Below, piece by piece: positions 39,001 to 47,302 of a stretch of DNA of 64,000 bases (position 1 is the first letter of the stretch; every line of letters begins with the position of its first letter). The stretch lies in the IMG/VR virus record IMGVR_UViG_3300042876_000027, positions 1-64,000 of that record; one strand, 5' to 3'. Source of the stretch: a virus. Position numbers and translations under genes: made by a program. Below the pieces are notes generated by a model that saw only the letters and a program-made list of their open reading frames with translations, did not search any database and was not told the DNA's origin.

Positions 39001-39744
39001 TACCATTGGGATGCCAGAATTTTTTGCCATCAGGGTGTTGGTGCCAGACAAGTAGTACCCATCTTTATCCTGCTCTCCATATGCTGAAGCAAGAACTCCA
39101 ACATTATATGGTGAGCTAATTGGAATATTGGCAGGGATCGTTGATGGCTGAACACCCAATGAGGTAGCATTGAACTCTTCTGATCTTTGACCAAATGTGG
39201 TTCCATTAATCATAAATTCGCTAGATGTATCTCCACCAAGATATACAAATTCTAGGAATATCTCAAAGTCTGTTTCTTCGTCTGGTATCTTAAATGTTTC
39301 TGATATAAGGGTCCACTTATTGGCTTCTGGTATGTCAAATAGCTCTACAACTTTTACGAATGTATTTGATGTTGGATCTAGATATCTATAGCCCAGGTTA
39401 AATCCTGTAACATACTCTGTCTTAGAGTATACATATGTACTAATAGAAAATGTGCCTATGTCAAAGTTTAGGGATGATCTTGAGATTGATGGTCCAATCA
39501 TCTGAGTTGTTCCAACCTGCCCCTGTGATAGCAGGGTAGCAGAAACTAGATTAACAACTGAGTCAAATGGCTTTTTTGATAGTGTGACTGATGAAGACTC
39601 TCCACCCACTATTGTCCAGTTGTCAAAATCTCTGTCATTTTCTGATATTAGTGAAACGTAGTCCACAGATTCGTCAAGAGACCACATTGCAATGGGGTGC
39701 TCTGCAAATATTTTTTCTGCATAAAGGTTGGAAGGACTAGACAT
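36064..39744 (-). CDS. Large virion adhesin with LamG-like domains
   Basis: A 1226-residue protein. It contains at least three predicted concanavalin-type sandwiches. One, near residues 300-400, has RYKQFTAEFWMRVV and SATSASLLINGEQVVG; others have similar strand order (FSYGDTQIFEIQDKLSNTIK near 1040). Such domains bind glycans or proteins on cells or capsid neighbours. It lies between the portal block and the dioxygenase cluster, so it may be a tail or head fibre. Beta-rich, without an enzyme motif. Confidence 0.7.
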   Translation of the reverse strand: MSSPSNLYAEKIFAEHPIAMWSLDESVDYVSLISENDRDFDNWTIVGGESSSVTLSKKPFDSVVNLVSATLLSQGQVGTTQMIGPSISRSSLNFDIGTFSISTYVYSKTEYVTGFNLGYRYLDPTSNTFVKVVELFDIPEANKWTLISETFKIPDEETDFEIFLEFVYLGGDTSSEFMINGTTFGQRSEEFNATSLGVQPSTIPANIPISSPYNVGVLASAYGEQDKDGYYLSGTNTLMAKNSGIPMVYGASSVTILYPNNNQPSLILPSMGFLNDSGRYKQFTAEFWMRVVSDTVVPKRVFGPLTSQDGLYVDGPFLKLVIGKNIGSHYVGEWARPMLVDIRYSATSASLLINGEQVVGLTLDDSIVFPEQIVAGKSQEWLGFYAYEDVSPIEIDAVAIYSYEVPSVVSKRRWVYGQGVKYPENIEKAYSGTSVVVDYGFAQYSKNQNYPAMSSFSDAIVSNLSTVGKAITAPNYSLPEVIFQTNKTLGSWYSDLASVQNEDDRFVTFKTGQTIEPGYILFNNINMLVDDTAAIYGIFKIKDSLPTSEQVLMLFEDQVTLNTFTIAMTNNNIEYRLKYGSTETVVYEAWGTDSSDGTIVGDMFTVGFHIDKMTQAFGGNLLTFFGNKSQISLYIGGDKTFTKTFAGNIYTVAFCNDRNFSKIESLFGERGLPLDYENVFDLYQSASFIDGGLYNTTLWEYVLDGGSPNDFITSYTIDHTPSYGLIFKEYLDTSYLDIAIDGYWEDYIPMRYFAKYVNDDKGKPYYDVDFVQVNIDYPAPSMFYEEETTSSWTYEQLQAAYDGKTYELLSNHLYTGYDDYTDLMEKSVKIYNYDTSLSHVRTYITFQYLDAGVSQAQSYFTSTAPAPKNNVIVPGSDWMTTKYEIVNNAIVYLPKNVNVADIAIVTHIEVDLDGINTNPVAIKKLEYAAQSMSQTSPAKVGSRFGVPLYPFKKSGVYYDYKNSNPFSIYKGSTPYLYLNRYSGIEVRGDVSNEDFRGLYIPVNEFKSDNYKVIAMQAAVRYDQDFFSYGDTQIFEIQDKLSNTIKFYMTPIDRDGKRAKIYAINAKTGSFENGIGFYVNGKIVKDPIITVKEWMMLGISFGNTLEFSNYVGGIRLVGPLLFNNISFYQSTNLQEVSSVAKRPWLKVKQNGIVPLDWFFWNVPTYNWNRVLVLSDITYYGVDPQDLFKAFTGTNKFISGDNITFRLKNYKYRTYDAVSWQSQQIKPA

Positions 39745-39783
39745 ATTTCACCATGTATAGTTTACCATATATAGCTAAATTAT

Positions 39784-40395
39784 TTAGTCAATGAGGAACC
39801 AGAATCCTGGAGACATATACTTTGTACCACTGATAATTTTAGTAGACTCGTGGACAAATGGCGGTACTGATGGAAATATGACTATGCTTCCTGCTTTTGG
39901 CTTAATCCTAATACCCTGGTTTGGAAAATTAAGTTCTCCGCCCTCATAATTATCGTTTAAGTATAGTACAGAAGATATGTGTTCTATGGTTGGCTCTGGT
40001 GGAGAGTCTGTGTGCGGTCCCATAAAAGCATCTACAAAATACTTGCTAATGCTTATTGGTGCTTGCTTTCCCATTTCAATTCCTAGTGTACTGCAGTAAT
40101 CTTTGGCTGTTATATCTAAGGCTATTTTTATAAGATCATAAACATTTTTTGTAACATCATCAGATTGAGCGTAAGCTTCTGGATTTGTTGTTTTCCTAGC
40201 ACCAAAAATAATATCACTGTTATCACTGGCAGACCATGTGTGCCAAGACGATATTAGTGAGTTATCTGAAAGACTTCCGTCAACAGCCTCGATTGCAGCA
40301 ATAACACTAGACGGTATTTCCAAAACATTTTCATAATAGAATATCTTATCTGCATATACCGTTTTCTTTATAGCATTAGGCAAACTTGTTTCCAT
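39784..40395 (-). CDS. 2OG-Fe(II) dioxygenase-like protein (Lys type)
   Basis: A 203-residue double-stranded beta-helix protein. The metal triad is His128-x-Asp130 in MGPHTDSP and His182 in PFVHEST. The 2-oxoglutarate-binding position is Lys192 (SGTKY), as in prolyl 4-hydroxylases, where most phage relatives have Arg. The core motif is LYLNDNYEGGELNFPNQGI. Last of a seven-gene operon; it overlaps the preceding gene by 20 nt. Substrate unknown; proline or related residues are inferred from the Lys. Confidence 0.85.
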   Translation of the reverse strand: METSLPNAIKKTVYADKIFYYENVLEIPSSVIAAIEAVDGSLSDNSLISSWHTWSASDNSDIIFGARKTTNPEAYAQSDDVTKNVYDLIKIALDITAKDYCSTLGIEMGKQAPISISKYFVDAFMGPHTDSPPEPTIEHISSVLYLNDNYEGGELNFPNQGIRIKPKAGSIVIFPSVPPFVHESTKIISGTKYMSPGFWFLID

Positions 40396-41104
40396 TTAGC
40401 CAGTGCTCCTTTTGCTTAGCCTGCTGTTCTCTTACCCACTTAAACTCTTCTTCCCACTCTAGCTTTCGCTCTTCAGAATATTCTGCATCATCAAAATCCC
40501 AGAAAGAAACCATAGTGTATCTAGTTCCATCTGTAATTTCTTTTACTCCGTGAATATTTTCTACACCACCAGGAAAGACGTAGTATGATAGCCCATTTGG
40601 CTTAAACTCAATATTGTGGTCTGGAAAGTACAACTCTCCTCCACCGTAGTTATCGTTTAAATATAGGATCCCTACATACTTATTAATTTCAAAAGCATTG
40701 GGTTTTCCATGGCTATCGGAGTTGTCTGAATGTGGATTAGCATATCCACCAACATTCCACTTTTGTGCATGTGAAGTGTTTGGCTTTACCCCCCTACCAA
40801 AAATCTCTTCTACGTGAGCCTTAAAAGACTCCTTCAGCTCTTCAAAAAATAGTCCAGGCAAGCCATGGTCAGACAATTTGGGATCATTTGGCAAAAGCCC
40901 CATACCCTCAGATCCATAGAATGCAATGTCTCCCCAGTCACTAGCCTTATCCTCAAAATACGCAATCATTTTATCTGCAGTATCTTTTGTAATAAAGTTT
41001 GGAACTTCTACTATACGATTATCTTTAATTCCAAGGATGCTGTTTTCTATTGGCTCGTCCTTATAAAAAACGAATGAGCTTTTGTCAACTGATTTGATAA
41101 ACAT
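40376..41104 (-). CDS. 2OG-Fe(II) dioxygenase-like protein (Arg type)
   Basis: 242 residues from ATG 41104, which overlaps the upstream stop as TAATG; an upstream in-frame ATG at 41137 would lie inside that gene. Metal ligands are the His and Asp of NPHSDNSD and a distal His in ENIHGVKE. The 2OG anchor is Arg in DGTRYT. The core ILYLNDNYGGGELYFPDHNI is the family signature. The N-terminal 70 residues (FVFYKDEPIENS) are not shared with the paralogs, so they may bind a partner. Confidence 0.87.
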   Translation of the reverse strand: MFIKSVDKSSFVFYKDEPIENSILGIKDNRIVEVPNFITKDTADKMIAYFEDKASDWGDIAFYGSEGMGLLPNDPKLSDHGLPGLFFEELKESFKAHVEEIFGRGVKPNTSHAQKWNVGGYANPHSDNSDSHGKPNAFEINKYVGILYLNDNYGGGELYFPDHNIEFKPNGLSYYVFPGGVENIHGVKEITDGTRYTMVSFWDFDDAEYSEERKLEWEEEFKWVREQQAKQKEHWLNGNKFA

Positions 41105-41772
41105 TATGCCTTCTCTCTGTGTGCCAAAATGGTCCAAAAGAATGGACAGGTATATCTAATTCCAGAGTTTAAAACAGTAACTCCATGAATATAATTTCGG
41201 TCGCCTGGGAAAAAGTAAACTGCTCCCTTTTTGGGCTTAAATTGTATTCCCTGATTTGGAAAGTATAATTCTCCACCCTCATAGTCATCATTTAGATAAA
41301 TAATAGTTGCAAGATCATACCATGGAAAATCATTTGGCTTACCTGCATCGTCACCCTGATGTAGCTCTTTATCTGCATGAGGCATCTGCAATTGACCTGG
41401 CAGCCACTTTACCATTGCTGGAGATGTAGGATTTGCTTCTACATTAAAAAATGACTCAACTTCTGGTTTAAGCCTATCTACTATTTTTCTAATTAATGCT
41501 ACTATTTCTGGGTTTGATTTCATCAATGTTGGAAGCGTTGCCACACGGTCTTTCCAGTAATCGGCATCGTATATTACTGTACCCTCGTCATTGTAGTGAG
41601 TCTCTGTTACGTCCCACTGATCATTATTTCTAATGAAGTTATTAAGTATATCTATTTCTTCTTCGGTCAAGAAAGGCTCAATGCCACCAATCATCTCTGG
41701 TCCTGAACCAAAGAATCCTGATGGCGTGATTGAAACTGGAAGATCGTTATATTGTTTAGTGTTTTCTGTCAT
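41104..41772 (-). CDS. 2OG-Fe(II) dioxygenase-like protein (Arg type)
   Basis: A 222-residue paralog with HAD in MPHADKE, distal His in NYIHGVTV and Arg in SGIRYT. The core is IIYLNDDYEGGELYFPNQGI. It has a private minus-strand promoter: TATAAT at 41784-41779, exactly 6 nt before ATG 41772 with no ribosome site, hence a probable leaderless transcript. It is translationally coupled (TAATG) to the next dioxygenase. Confidence 0.87.
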   Translation of the reverse strand: MTENTKQYNDLPVSITPSGFFGSGPEMIGGIEPFLTEEEIDILNNFIRNNDQWDVTETHYNDEGTVIYDADYWKDRVATLPTLMKSNPEIVALIRKIVDRLKPEVESFFNVEANPTSPAMVKWLPGQLQMPHADKELHQGDDAGKPNDFPWYDLATIIYLNDDYEGGELYFPNQGIQFKPKKGAVYFFPGDRNYIHGVTVLNSGIRYTCPFFWTILAHREKA

Positions 41773-41786
41773 ATATTAATTATACA

Positions 41787-42515
41787 CTATTCGTACTTAC
41801 GACGCTCCCATACATCTCTCTGATATACCCCACCATTTGGTACACGGTATTTTTCAGAATTTTCCATATTCTTTTTACGAAGAGTTTCTTGATCTGTGAC
41901 TAGCTCTACTTCTGAAGTCCAGCTCTCTCTTTTAAATGGGATTATTTGTGCATATGGAGTTCCTGCTGGAAGAATGCCAGTCCATCCTGATGCAACAAAG
42001 AATGGCATTGTTCCTGGCAAGTTTACCTTATCGTTATCAATAATTCCTGCTGTAGTTAAGAACGGAAGCTCAAATCTATTCAGTGGCTGAGTATAGATGG
42101 CACTATACCCTTCTGGCAACTCTACTGCCCAATCTGACCACCAGGCAAAGTGCACTTCTTCATAGCCATGTGGAACTGGAAATTGTGGCATAGGGGATCT
42201 TGGCTGGACAAAATGAACATACTTAGGATCATCAACCTTTACCGAAAGAACGCCAGAATCAGAGATGTAAAACTCAATATCACATGGTGTCTTGTAGACA
42301 TATCCGCTGCCCATAATGTCATAGATTGCTGGGCAGGCTTTCCAAGTAGGAACTTTGCCACCGTCTGGACCAATCCAGTGCTCGCCATCTGGTCTTTGCG
42401 CAAACCTGTCTGCATTTCTATACCAGTCTGGAATAGTCTTTAGAATTGGTGTTGGTCTAGATACGCTATCTTCTGTTAGCCAGGACCTGTTTGAAACAAA
42501 TTTTATAGACTGCAT
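41787..42515 (-). CDS. DUF6065-like protein, longer paralog
   Basis: A 242-residue protein. The C-terminal half shares, in order, an NRFELP-type strand, LPGTMPFF and ILPAGTPYAQIIPFKRE with the 235-residue protein encoded just upstream (MPVPNQF, LPGELPVAW, IPAGTPIAAIIP). Both resemble DUF6065, a family with no assigned reaction. The first 110 residues, with Trp-rich PDWYRNADRF, differ. It starts as TAATG with the preceding gene and lies between dioxygenase genes. Function unknown; a jelly-roll-type fold is possible. Confidence 0.65.
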   Translation of the reverse strand: MQSIKFVSNRSWLTEDSVSRPTPILKTIPDWYRNADRFAQRPDGEHWIGPDGGKVPTWKACPAIYDIMGSGYVYKTPCDIEFYISDSGVLSVKVDDPKYVHFVQPRSPMPQFPVPHGYEEVHFAWWSDWAVELPEGYSAIYTQPLNRFELPFLTTAGIIDNDKVNLPGTMPFFVASGWTGILPAGTPYAQIIPFKRESWTSEVELVTDQETLRKKNMENSEKYRVPNGGVYQRDVWERRKYE

Positions 42516-43222
42516 TACTGCTCCTTAGTAGTTTTTAAAATAATTTTCTTTGCTTCGTGCTTACCAACAGTAGCACCAAGATGATCTTTAGCGTCTCTAT
42601 AGAAGTGGGTCCACTCACCACGAGAATTCATTTCTTGTGCAGCATCTCCACGTGCAGACATATAGCTGTTATAGCTTTCATTATAAATTTCTGATGATGG
42701 TTTAATTACCATCTCAAAAGACTGAATGTCAGTTAGCGATATTGGTATGATTGCAGCAATTGGTGTTCCTGCAGGAATGACAATTTCTTCATTAGCCTTT
42801 GTTACCATCCATGCTACTGGAAGCTCTCCTGGCAAAACAGATGTGCTTGTTAAGGTTGTCATACATTGAGCACCGTCAATAAACTGATTTGGAACAGGCA
42901 TTGTCAATAGTGTTACGTTTTCGTCTGACTTAAACGTTAGTCCAGTACTAAAGCTTACCGTTCTGTTACCACGATATGTATGAACATAACTGTTTCCAGA
43001 AAGTATTTTTATATGGTCAGCAGTTGAATCGTTAATGCCATCCCAAATAAATCTAATATCTTCATTAAATGAAATTCCCCAGCCAAGCCGATTTGCTAAA
43101 GAAATAGGAAAGCAATGATACGCATGTCTATCAAAGGTTATGTCCATCCAGTCACGCTTCATTCCAATTTGATCTAGAACTGCTGCGTTACCGTTATTTT
43201 GGTATACGTTAATGATTGACAT
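42515..43222 (-). CDS. DUF6065-like protein
   Basis: A 235-residue protein. KRDWMDITFDRHAYHCFPIS followed by LANRLGWGI is close to the N-terminal DUF6065 pattern. Later come a strand FSTGLTFKSDENVTLL and the IPAGTPIAAIIP motif. There are several His and Asp residues but no obvious HxD...H triad. TAATG coupled on both sides inside the dioxygenase operon. The biochemical role of this family is not known to me. Confidence 0.7.
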   Translation of the reverse strand: MSIINVYQNNGNAAVLDQIGMKRDWMDITFDRHAYHCFPISLANRLGWGISFNEDIRFIWDGINDSTADHIKILSGNSYVHTYRGNRTVSFSTGLTFKSDENVTLLTMPVPNQFIDGAQCMTTLTSTSVLPGELPVAWMVTKANEEIVIPAGTPIAAIIPISLTDIQSFEMVIKPSSEIYNESYNSYMSARGDAAQEMNSRGEWTHFYRDAKDHLGATVGKHEAKKIILKTTKEQ

Positions 43223-43917
43223 TAGTCACCAGTTTCTTGGTAGAAGCCTTCTCTGTGGTACTTTGCTGAGTAGTCAAGCATAGTAACAATTGAGTATTTG
43301 GTTCCTGAGTGTACTGGCATTGCTCTGTGAGGATACATAAAGTTAGATGGGAAAAGGTATAGATCTCCTGCCTTTGGCTTGATGTTTAGGTTTTGTAGTC
43401 TAAAGAAAAGCTCTCCACCCTCATAATCGTCGTTTGGATATGATACTGCTGATAGGACACAGTTGTACGAGTAGCCATTGTCGTGGTGCTCCTGGAAGTG
43501 CTGACCTGGACCGTACTTAATAAAGTTCATAGCTTCCCAATAACGAAGCTCTCCGATGTTGTATGTCCGACAGTAGTGCTTTACTGCTTGAAGCTGTCTA
43601 AAATAAACTTCATCCCACAACTGCTGTAGTTTTAGGGATGCCTCTGACCTGTCATCAGCAATGTCTGTCTTTTTAAACTTAAAGTCTTGGCAGTCACGGT
43701 ATTCTGGCATCCTCATGCCATATCCGACTTTTGCTTCGCTGTAAGAAAATCTATTATTTGGATCATTTAAGACATCTTCTAGTCTTGATATAATCTCCAT
43801 ACTTTTTGGAAGAACATCACGGTATACAAGAATACCGTTTCCAAAATCTTCTACAGAAGACCATGTTTGCTCTTCAATCTGATAATACTTTTGAATTCGT
43901 TCGTGAATGTTTTCCAT
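43222..43917 (-). CDS. 2OG-Fe(II) dioxygenase-like protein (Lys type)
   Basis: A 231-residue protein with a ribosome site (AAGGAAT) before ATG 43917. Metal ligands are H-x-D of QEHHDNG and the distal His of MYPHRAMP; the 2OG anchor is Lys in SGTKYS. The core is SYPNDDYEGGELFFRLQNL. Helical N-terminal region with charged residues. The Lys and the HxD...H order match prolyl 4-hydroxylase-like proteins. It and the next gene (43927-44658) are each other's closest relatives here. Confidence 0.87.
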   Translation of the reverse strand: MENIHERIQKYYQIEEQTWSSVEDFGNGILVYRDVLPKSMEIISRLEDVLNDPNNRFSYSEAKVGYGMRMPEYRDCQDFKFKKTDIADDRSEASLKLQQLWDEVYFRQLQAVKHYCRTYNIGELRYWEAMNFIKYGPGQHFQEHHDNGYSYNCVLSAVSYPNDDYEGGELFFRLQNLNIKPKAGDLYLFPSNFMYPHRAMPVHSGTKYSIVTMLDYSAKYHREGFYQETGD

Positions 43918-43926
43918 TATTATTCC

Positions 43927-44658
43927 TTAATATGATAGTTCGTTGTCTGATTCTCTGTAGTTATAGTTTCTAAGGTTACCCCTTGAATTATAGTCTGTCA
44001 TAACTACGATTGCATACTTTGTACCAGAGATCATGTCCTGTGAGGCATGTTCGTACACGTATGTTGATGGGAAGACTATTACATCGCCAGCCTGTGGCTT
44101 AATAGTCAGGTTAAAGCGTGGAAAGTAAATTTCTCCGCCCTCGTAGTCGTCATTTATATATGCAACAACAGATACAGTAGTCACATATGCTGGACCATGG
44201 TCAGCATGAATCTTAAAGTGTGTTCCTGGTCCGTCGTACTTGACAAAATTAAATGCTTCAAAATACTGTATACCTACACCCCATGATGCTGAGTAGTGAT
44301 TAGTGCAACTACGAATTTTCTGAAATGAATCTTCGTGGATATCGTAAAGTGCCTTATTCTGATCATTAACTGGTCCAAGAGATCCTCTGCGAATCTTAAA
44401 ATCTAGACAATTTCTTGCTGACTTTACAACATCATCAGATTCTGTGACCATTGCGCCAGACCACTTATACTGAGTTTGACCATTAAGCGTATTTTCTAGC
44501 ACGGAAATATAGCGTTCACCATCTTGCTTTGGAATAGCATTCCTATAAATATTTATTCCAAGTGCAGGATTAATTACAGTAATGCCATTGCCAAGATTAA
44601 GATCTGGCTTTCTATTTGTATCTGTTTCACTTCTATCTAATTCAAACCAACTTGTCAT
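43927..44658 (-). CDS. 2OG-Fe(II) dioxygenase-like protein (Lys type)
   Basis: A 243-residue paralog with HAD in KIHADHG, distal His in VYEHASQ, and Lys in SGTKYA. The core is AYINDDYEGGEIYFPRFNL. A leaderless promoter is visible: minus-strand TATAAT at 44670-44665, 6 nt before ATG 44658, with no Shine-Dalgarno. It begins the seven-gene operon and follows the Pro/Phe-rich adhesin gene, which has its own ATG at 45448. Confidence 0.87.
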   Translation of the reverse strand: MTSWFELDRSETDTNRKPDLNLGNGITVINPALGINIYRNAIPKQDGERYISVLENTLNGQTQYKWSGAMVTESDDVVKSARNCLDFKIRRGSLGPVNDQNKALYDIHEDSFQKIRSCTNHYSASWGVGIQYFEAFNFVKYDGPGTHFKIHADHGPAYVTTVSVVAYINDDYEGGEIYFPRFNLTIKPQAGDVIVFPSTYVYEHASQDMISGTKYAIVVMTDYNSRGNLRNYNYRESDNELSY

Positions 44659-44680
44659 GCATTAATTATAACATAACCAA

Positions 44681-45448
44681 TTAGCATGGGCAACCTTTAG
44701 TACATTCTGGGCAGAATGAGGGTGGGAAGAATGGGAAAAACGGTGGGAAGAATGGGAAAAACGGTGGGAAGAATGGTGGGAAGAATGGAAAGAATGGCGG
44801 AAAGAACGGACCAAAGCTTGGGAAGAATGGGAAGAATGGTGGGAAGAATGGAGCCTGAGTTGTTACGCTATTAGAGTTTGCAGAGTATACACCAGCACCA
44901 TTGGCATTCTCAGCACGGACCTGGTATGTTTGAGCTGTGTTAGCTTCCTGTGTTACAACAACTGAAGTTGATGTTGTTGTTCCAGTTTTGCCATCAGAAG
45001 ATGTCCATCTGTAAAGGCTGATAGCCTTTCCTCCATTGTTAGGAATATTCCAAGATACAGTATCCTGATTTACTCCTGCCGTAGCAGTTGGTGCAGATAT
45101 AGTTGCTGGAACTGTTGTTGCTGTTACTGAAGCAGAAGGTGAAGACGCTGCTGAGGTACCAAACGCATTTGTTGCAGTAACTGTAAAAGTATAAGATGTA
45201 TTGCTGGACAAACCTCCAACAACAATTGGCGATGTAGATCCAGTTGCAGTGTGTCCTGCAGAAGACGTTACAGTAAATGATGTGGCTGCACCAGATCCAG
45301 CTGGCAAAGAAAATGCTACAGATATAGCACCATCATTAAAGGCACGGTTAGTTCCTACATCTGTACCAACTACGTTAATTGGTGCCAATGGTGGAATAAA
45401 GTCATTTTGTGCTAGTGACTTCTTACCTGCTCTTTTATTCTGTGCCAT
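44681..45448 (-). CDS. Fibronectin III protein with Pro/Phe-rich C-terminus
   Basis: A 255-residue virion-like protein. It begins with a basic stretch (AQNKRAGKKS), then two fibronectin type III domains at about residues 17-110 and 112-200 (GGLSSNTSYTFTVTATNAFG; VSWNIPNNGGKAISLYRW). It ends in about 50 residues of alternating PPFFPFFP blocks and a Cys-rich PECTKGCPC. Such a tail is rare and would be sticky or membrane-seeking, and prolines here are plausible hydroxylase substrates. ATG 45448 has a weak AAGG site. It is next to the Lys-type dioxygenase gene. Confidence 0.8.
   Translation of the reverse strand: MAQNKRAGKKSLAQNDFIPPLAPINVVGTDVGTNRAFNDGAISVAFSLPAGSGAATSFTVTSSAGHTATGSTSPIVVGGLSSNTSYTFTVTATNAFGTSAASSPSASVTATTVPATISAPTATAGVNQDTVSWNIPNNGGKAISLYRWTSSDGKTGTTTSTSVVVTQEANTAQTYQVRAENANGAGVYSANSNSVTTQAPFFPPFFPFFPSFGPFFPPFFPFFPPFFPPFFPFFPPFFPFFPPSFCPECTKGCPC
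44724..44860. repeat. Short imperfect tandem repeat coding Pro-Phe blocks
   Basis: Units of about 9 to 18 bases (GGTGGGAAGAATGGG with variants AAAAACGG and AAAGAATGG) recur at least eight times in the 3' end of the preceding fibronectin-type gene. They keep frame and encode the PFFPP blocks. They could change in number by slippage. Confidence 0.75.
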
Positions 45449-45463
45449 TTTCTAAATACCTTC

Positions 45464-47245
45464 CTAAGCTGTAAGGTCTCCATAGACGACCCAAGTGTTT
45501 GCAGCTCTCTTAAATATTGTAGCAGATGACCACTGAGTACGTAGCTTAAGACCTGGTGTTGCATTTACGGTTACTCCGCCAGCACCAGCAATTGTTACTT
45601 GACCAGTACCAGTTTGAAGAATATCTAGAGATGTTCCTACTGGGAAATTCAAAGTAGCATCTGCTGGAATTGTTAGAGTCATAGCTGAAGAAGACCCCAT
45701 CTCGATTAGATCATCTCTCTCTGTCAGCGAAGATAGTGTGTATGACGATGTCTTCTGAATAATTGGAGTAAGGGATGGAACACCCTGTAGGCTTTGTGTT
45801 CCGTCTGGGAATACCACTGCAGCAGCTGTTAGGTTGTTCAGCTGTAGATTATCTAGCGATCCCTGAGCAAAGTTAACTGTGGTAGTTGGCTCGTCAGTTA
45901 CTCCCTTAAACAACTTCCAAACATCGGCGGATGCGTCACGAACAATACCTGTGTGCTGATAGGTTCCATTGTTAAAGTTTCCAACAATACCAATGTCTAC
46001 TAGGTTTGCAGAATTACCTTCACCAATGTAAATAAGTGGGTCAGTAACAATTAGGTCTGTTGCGCTAACTGTAGTTGTTGTTCCAGTTACAGTAAGGTTT
46101 CCATCGACAACTAAGTTTGTCTCTACAGTAACGTCACCAGTAAATGTAGCACCAGTAAGGTTTGCCTTTGCGTTGAGTGCAGTCTGGGTAGCTGTTGATA
46201 TTGGTTTATTTGCATCTGATGTATTTTCTACATTACCAAGACCAACCATGTCTTTTGTAATACCAGAAACTGTTCCAGTAAATGTTGGGCTATTGATTGG
46301 TGCCTTTGAATTTATTTGTGTCTGAATTGCAGACGTTACACCACTAAGATATGATATTTCTGTTCCAGAAACATATCCAATAGTCGTTGTTGATGGCAAT
46401 AAGACATCTCCAGTAAGTTCTGCATCATTAATTGGTGCATAAGTTGTTGCAGCTGTTGCAGATGCAAGCTTTGCATCTAACTGAGTCTGAATGCTTCCAG
46501 TAACACCGTTTAGGGTTAGAATTTCAGCAGCTGAAACATCTCCAATATTTGTAGTTGTTGGTAGAACTACGTTACCAGAGAATGTTGGACTAGCCACATC
46601 TGCCTTAGATGTTTCGTGGGTAGTTACTGTGTTGTATGCATATGTAGCGTCTGATACTACGTCATTAATTTGTGACTGAATTGGTCCAGTAACACCAGAA
46701 AGGTATGACAACTCTGTAGATGTTACGTTTCCCTGAAATGTTTCAAAATCACTTCTGAGATCGTCAATGTCTCCATTTATAATTAACACTGTTGCATCTA
46801 AAATAGTTTGCAAAGAAGCCATTGTTGCCACTGGGGAAAGCTGTGCCCAGGTGAGGTCTCCCATACCAATTTTAATTTGGTCATTTGTAGAGTTGTAAGC
46901 AACTGTGCCTACAGGAATTGCTGTTGAGTATGAAGACCATTCTGAATCAGTTTTTGTCAGAACTCCTGCCTTTGTAGCTAGCGAGTTTGTAACCGTTGTA
47001 GCAAAGTTTTCGTCATCGCCAAGTGCAGCTGCTAGCTCATTTAGAGTATCTAGTGCTCCAGGTGCACCTGCGACAATGGCATCTAGGTTGGTGAAGTATG
47101 GCAAAGCAGTCCAAGAACTTGAACCATCACCAATCTTAAACTTGCTGGTGTCTGTCTCAAATCCAATTTCTCCAGCTGCAAGCACTGGGTTAGCAGTAGT
47201 CCACTGGGAGGCTGTTCCTCTTCGTTGCTGCATTCTTGTTGCCAT
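45464..47245 (-). CDS. Long tail fibre protein
   Basis: A 593-residue fibre. The N-terminus MATRMQQRRGTASQW and AAGEIGFETDTSKFKIGDG form the well-known small beta-domain that attaches many fibres. A shaft follows with recurring S(Y/L)LSGVTxxIQxQI and TFSGNVxLPTTTxIG units. The C-terminal 75 residues, ending TWVVYGDLTA, also occur in the 216-residue protein at 53849-54499. A strong AGGAG site lies before ATG 47245. Confidence 0.87.
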   Translation of the reverse strand: MATRMQQRRGTASQWTTANPVLAAGEIGFETDTSKFKIGDGSSSWTALPYFTNLDAIVAGAPGALDTLNELAAALGDDENFATTVTNSLATKAGVLTKTDSEWSSYSTAIPVGTVAYNSTNDQIKIGMGDLTWAQLSPVATMASLQTILDATVLIINGDIDDLRSDFETFQGNVTSTELSYLSGVTGPIQSQINDVVSDATYAYNTVTTHETSKADVASPTFSGNVVLPTTTNIGDVSAAEILTLNGVTGSIQTQLDAKLASATAATTYAPINDAELTGDVLLPSTTTIGYVSGTEISYLSGVTSAIQTQINSKAPINSPTFTGTVSGITKDMVGLGNVENTSDANKPISTATQTALNAKANLTGATFTGDVTVETNLVVDGNLTVTGTTTTVSATDLIVTDPLIYIGEGNSANLVDIGIVGNFNNGTYQHTGIVRDASADVWKLFKGVTDEPTTTVNFAQGSLDNLQLNNLTAAAVVFPDGTQSLQGVPSLTPIIQKTSSYTLSSLTERDDLIEMGSSSAMTLTIPADATLNFPVGTSLDILQTGTGQVTIAGAGGVTVNATPGLKLRTQWSSATIFKRAANTWVVYGDLTA

Positions 47246-47302
47246 AGTTAAATTCTCCTAATGGGGTTTACCCACACTTCTATACTAATTATAACATAAT
47301 TA

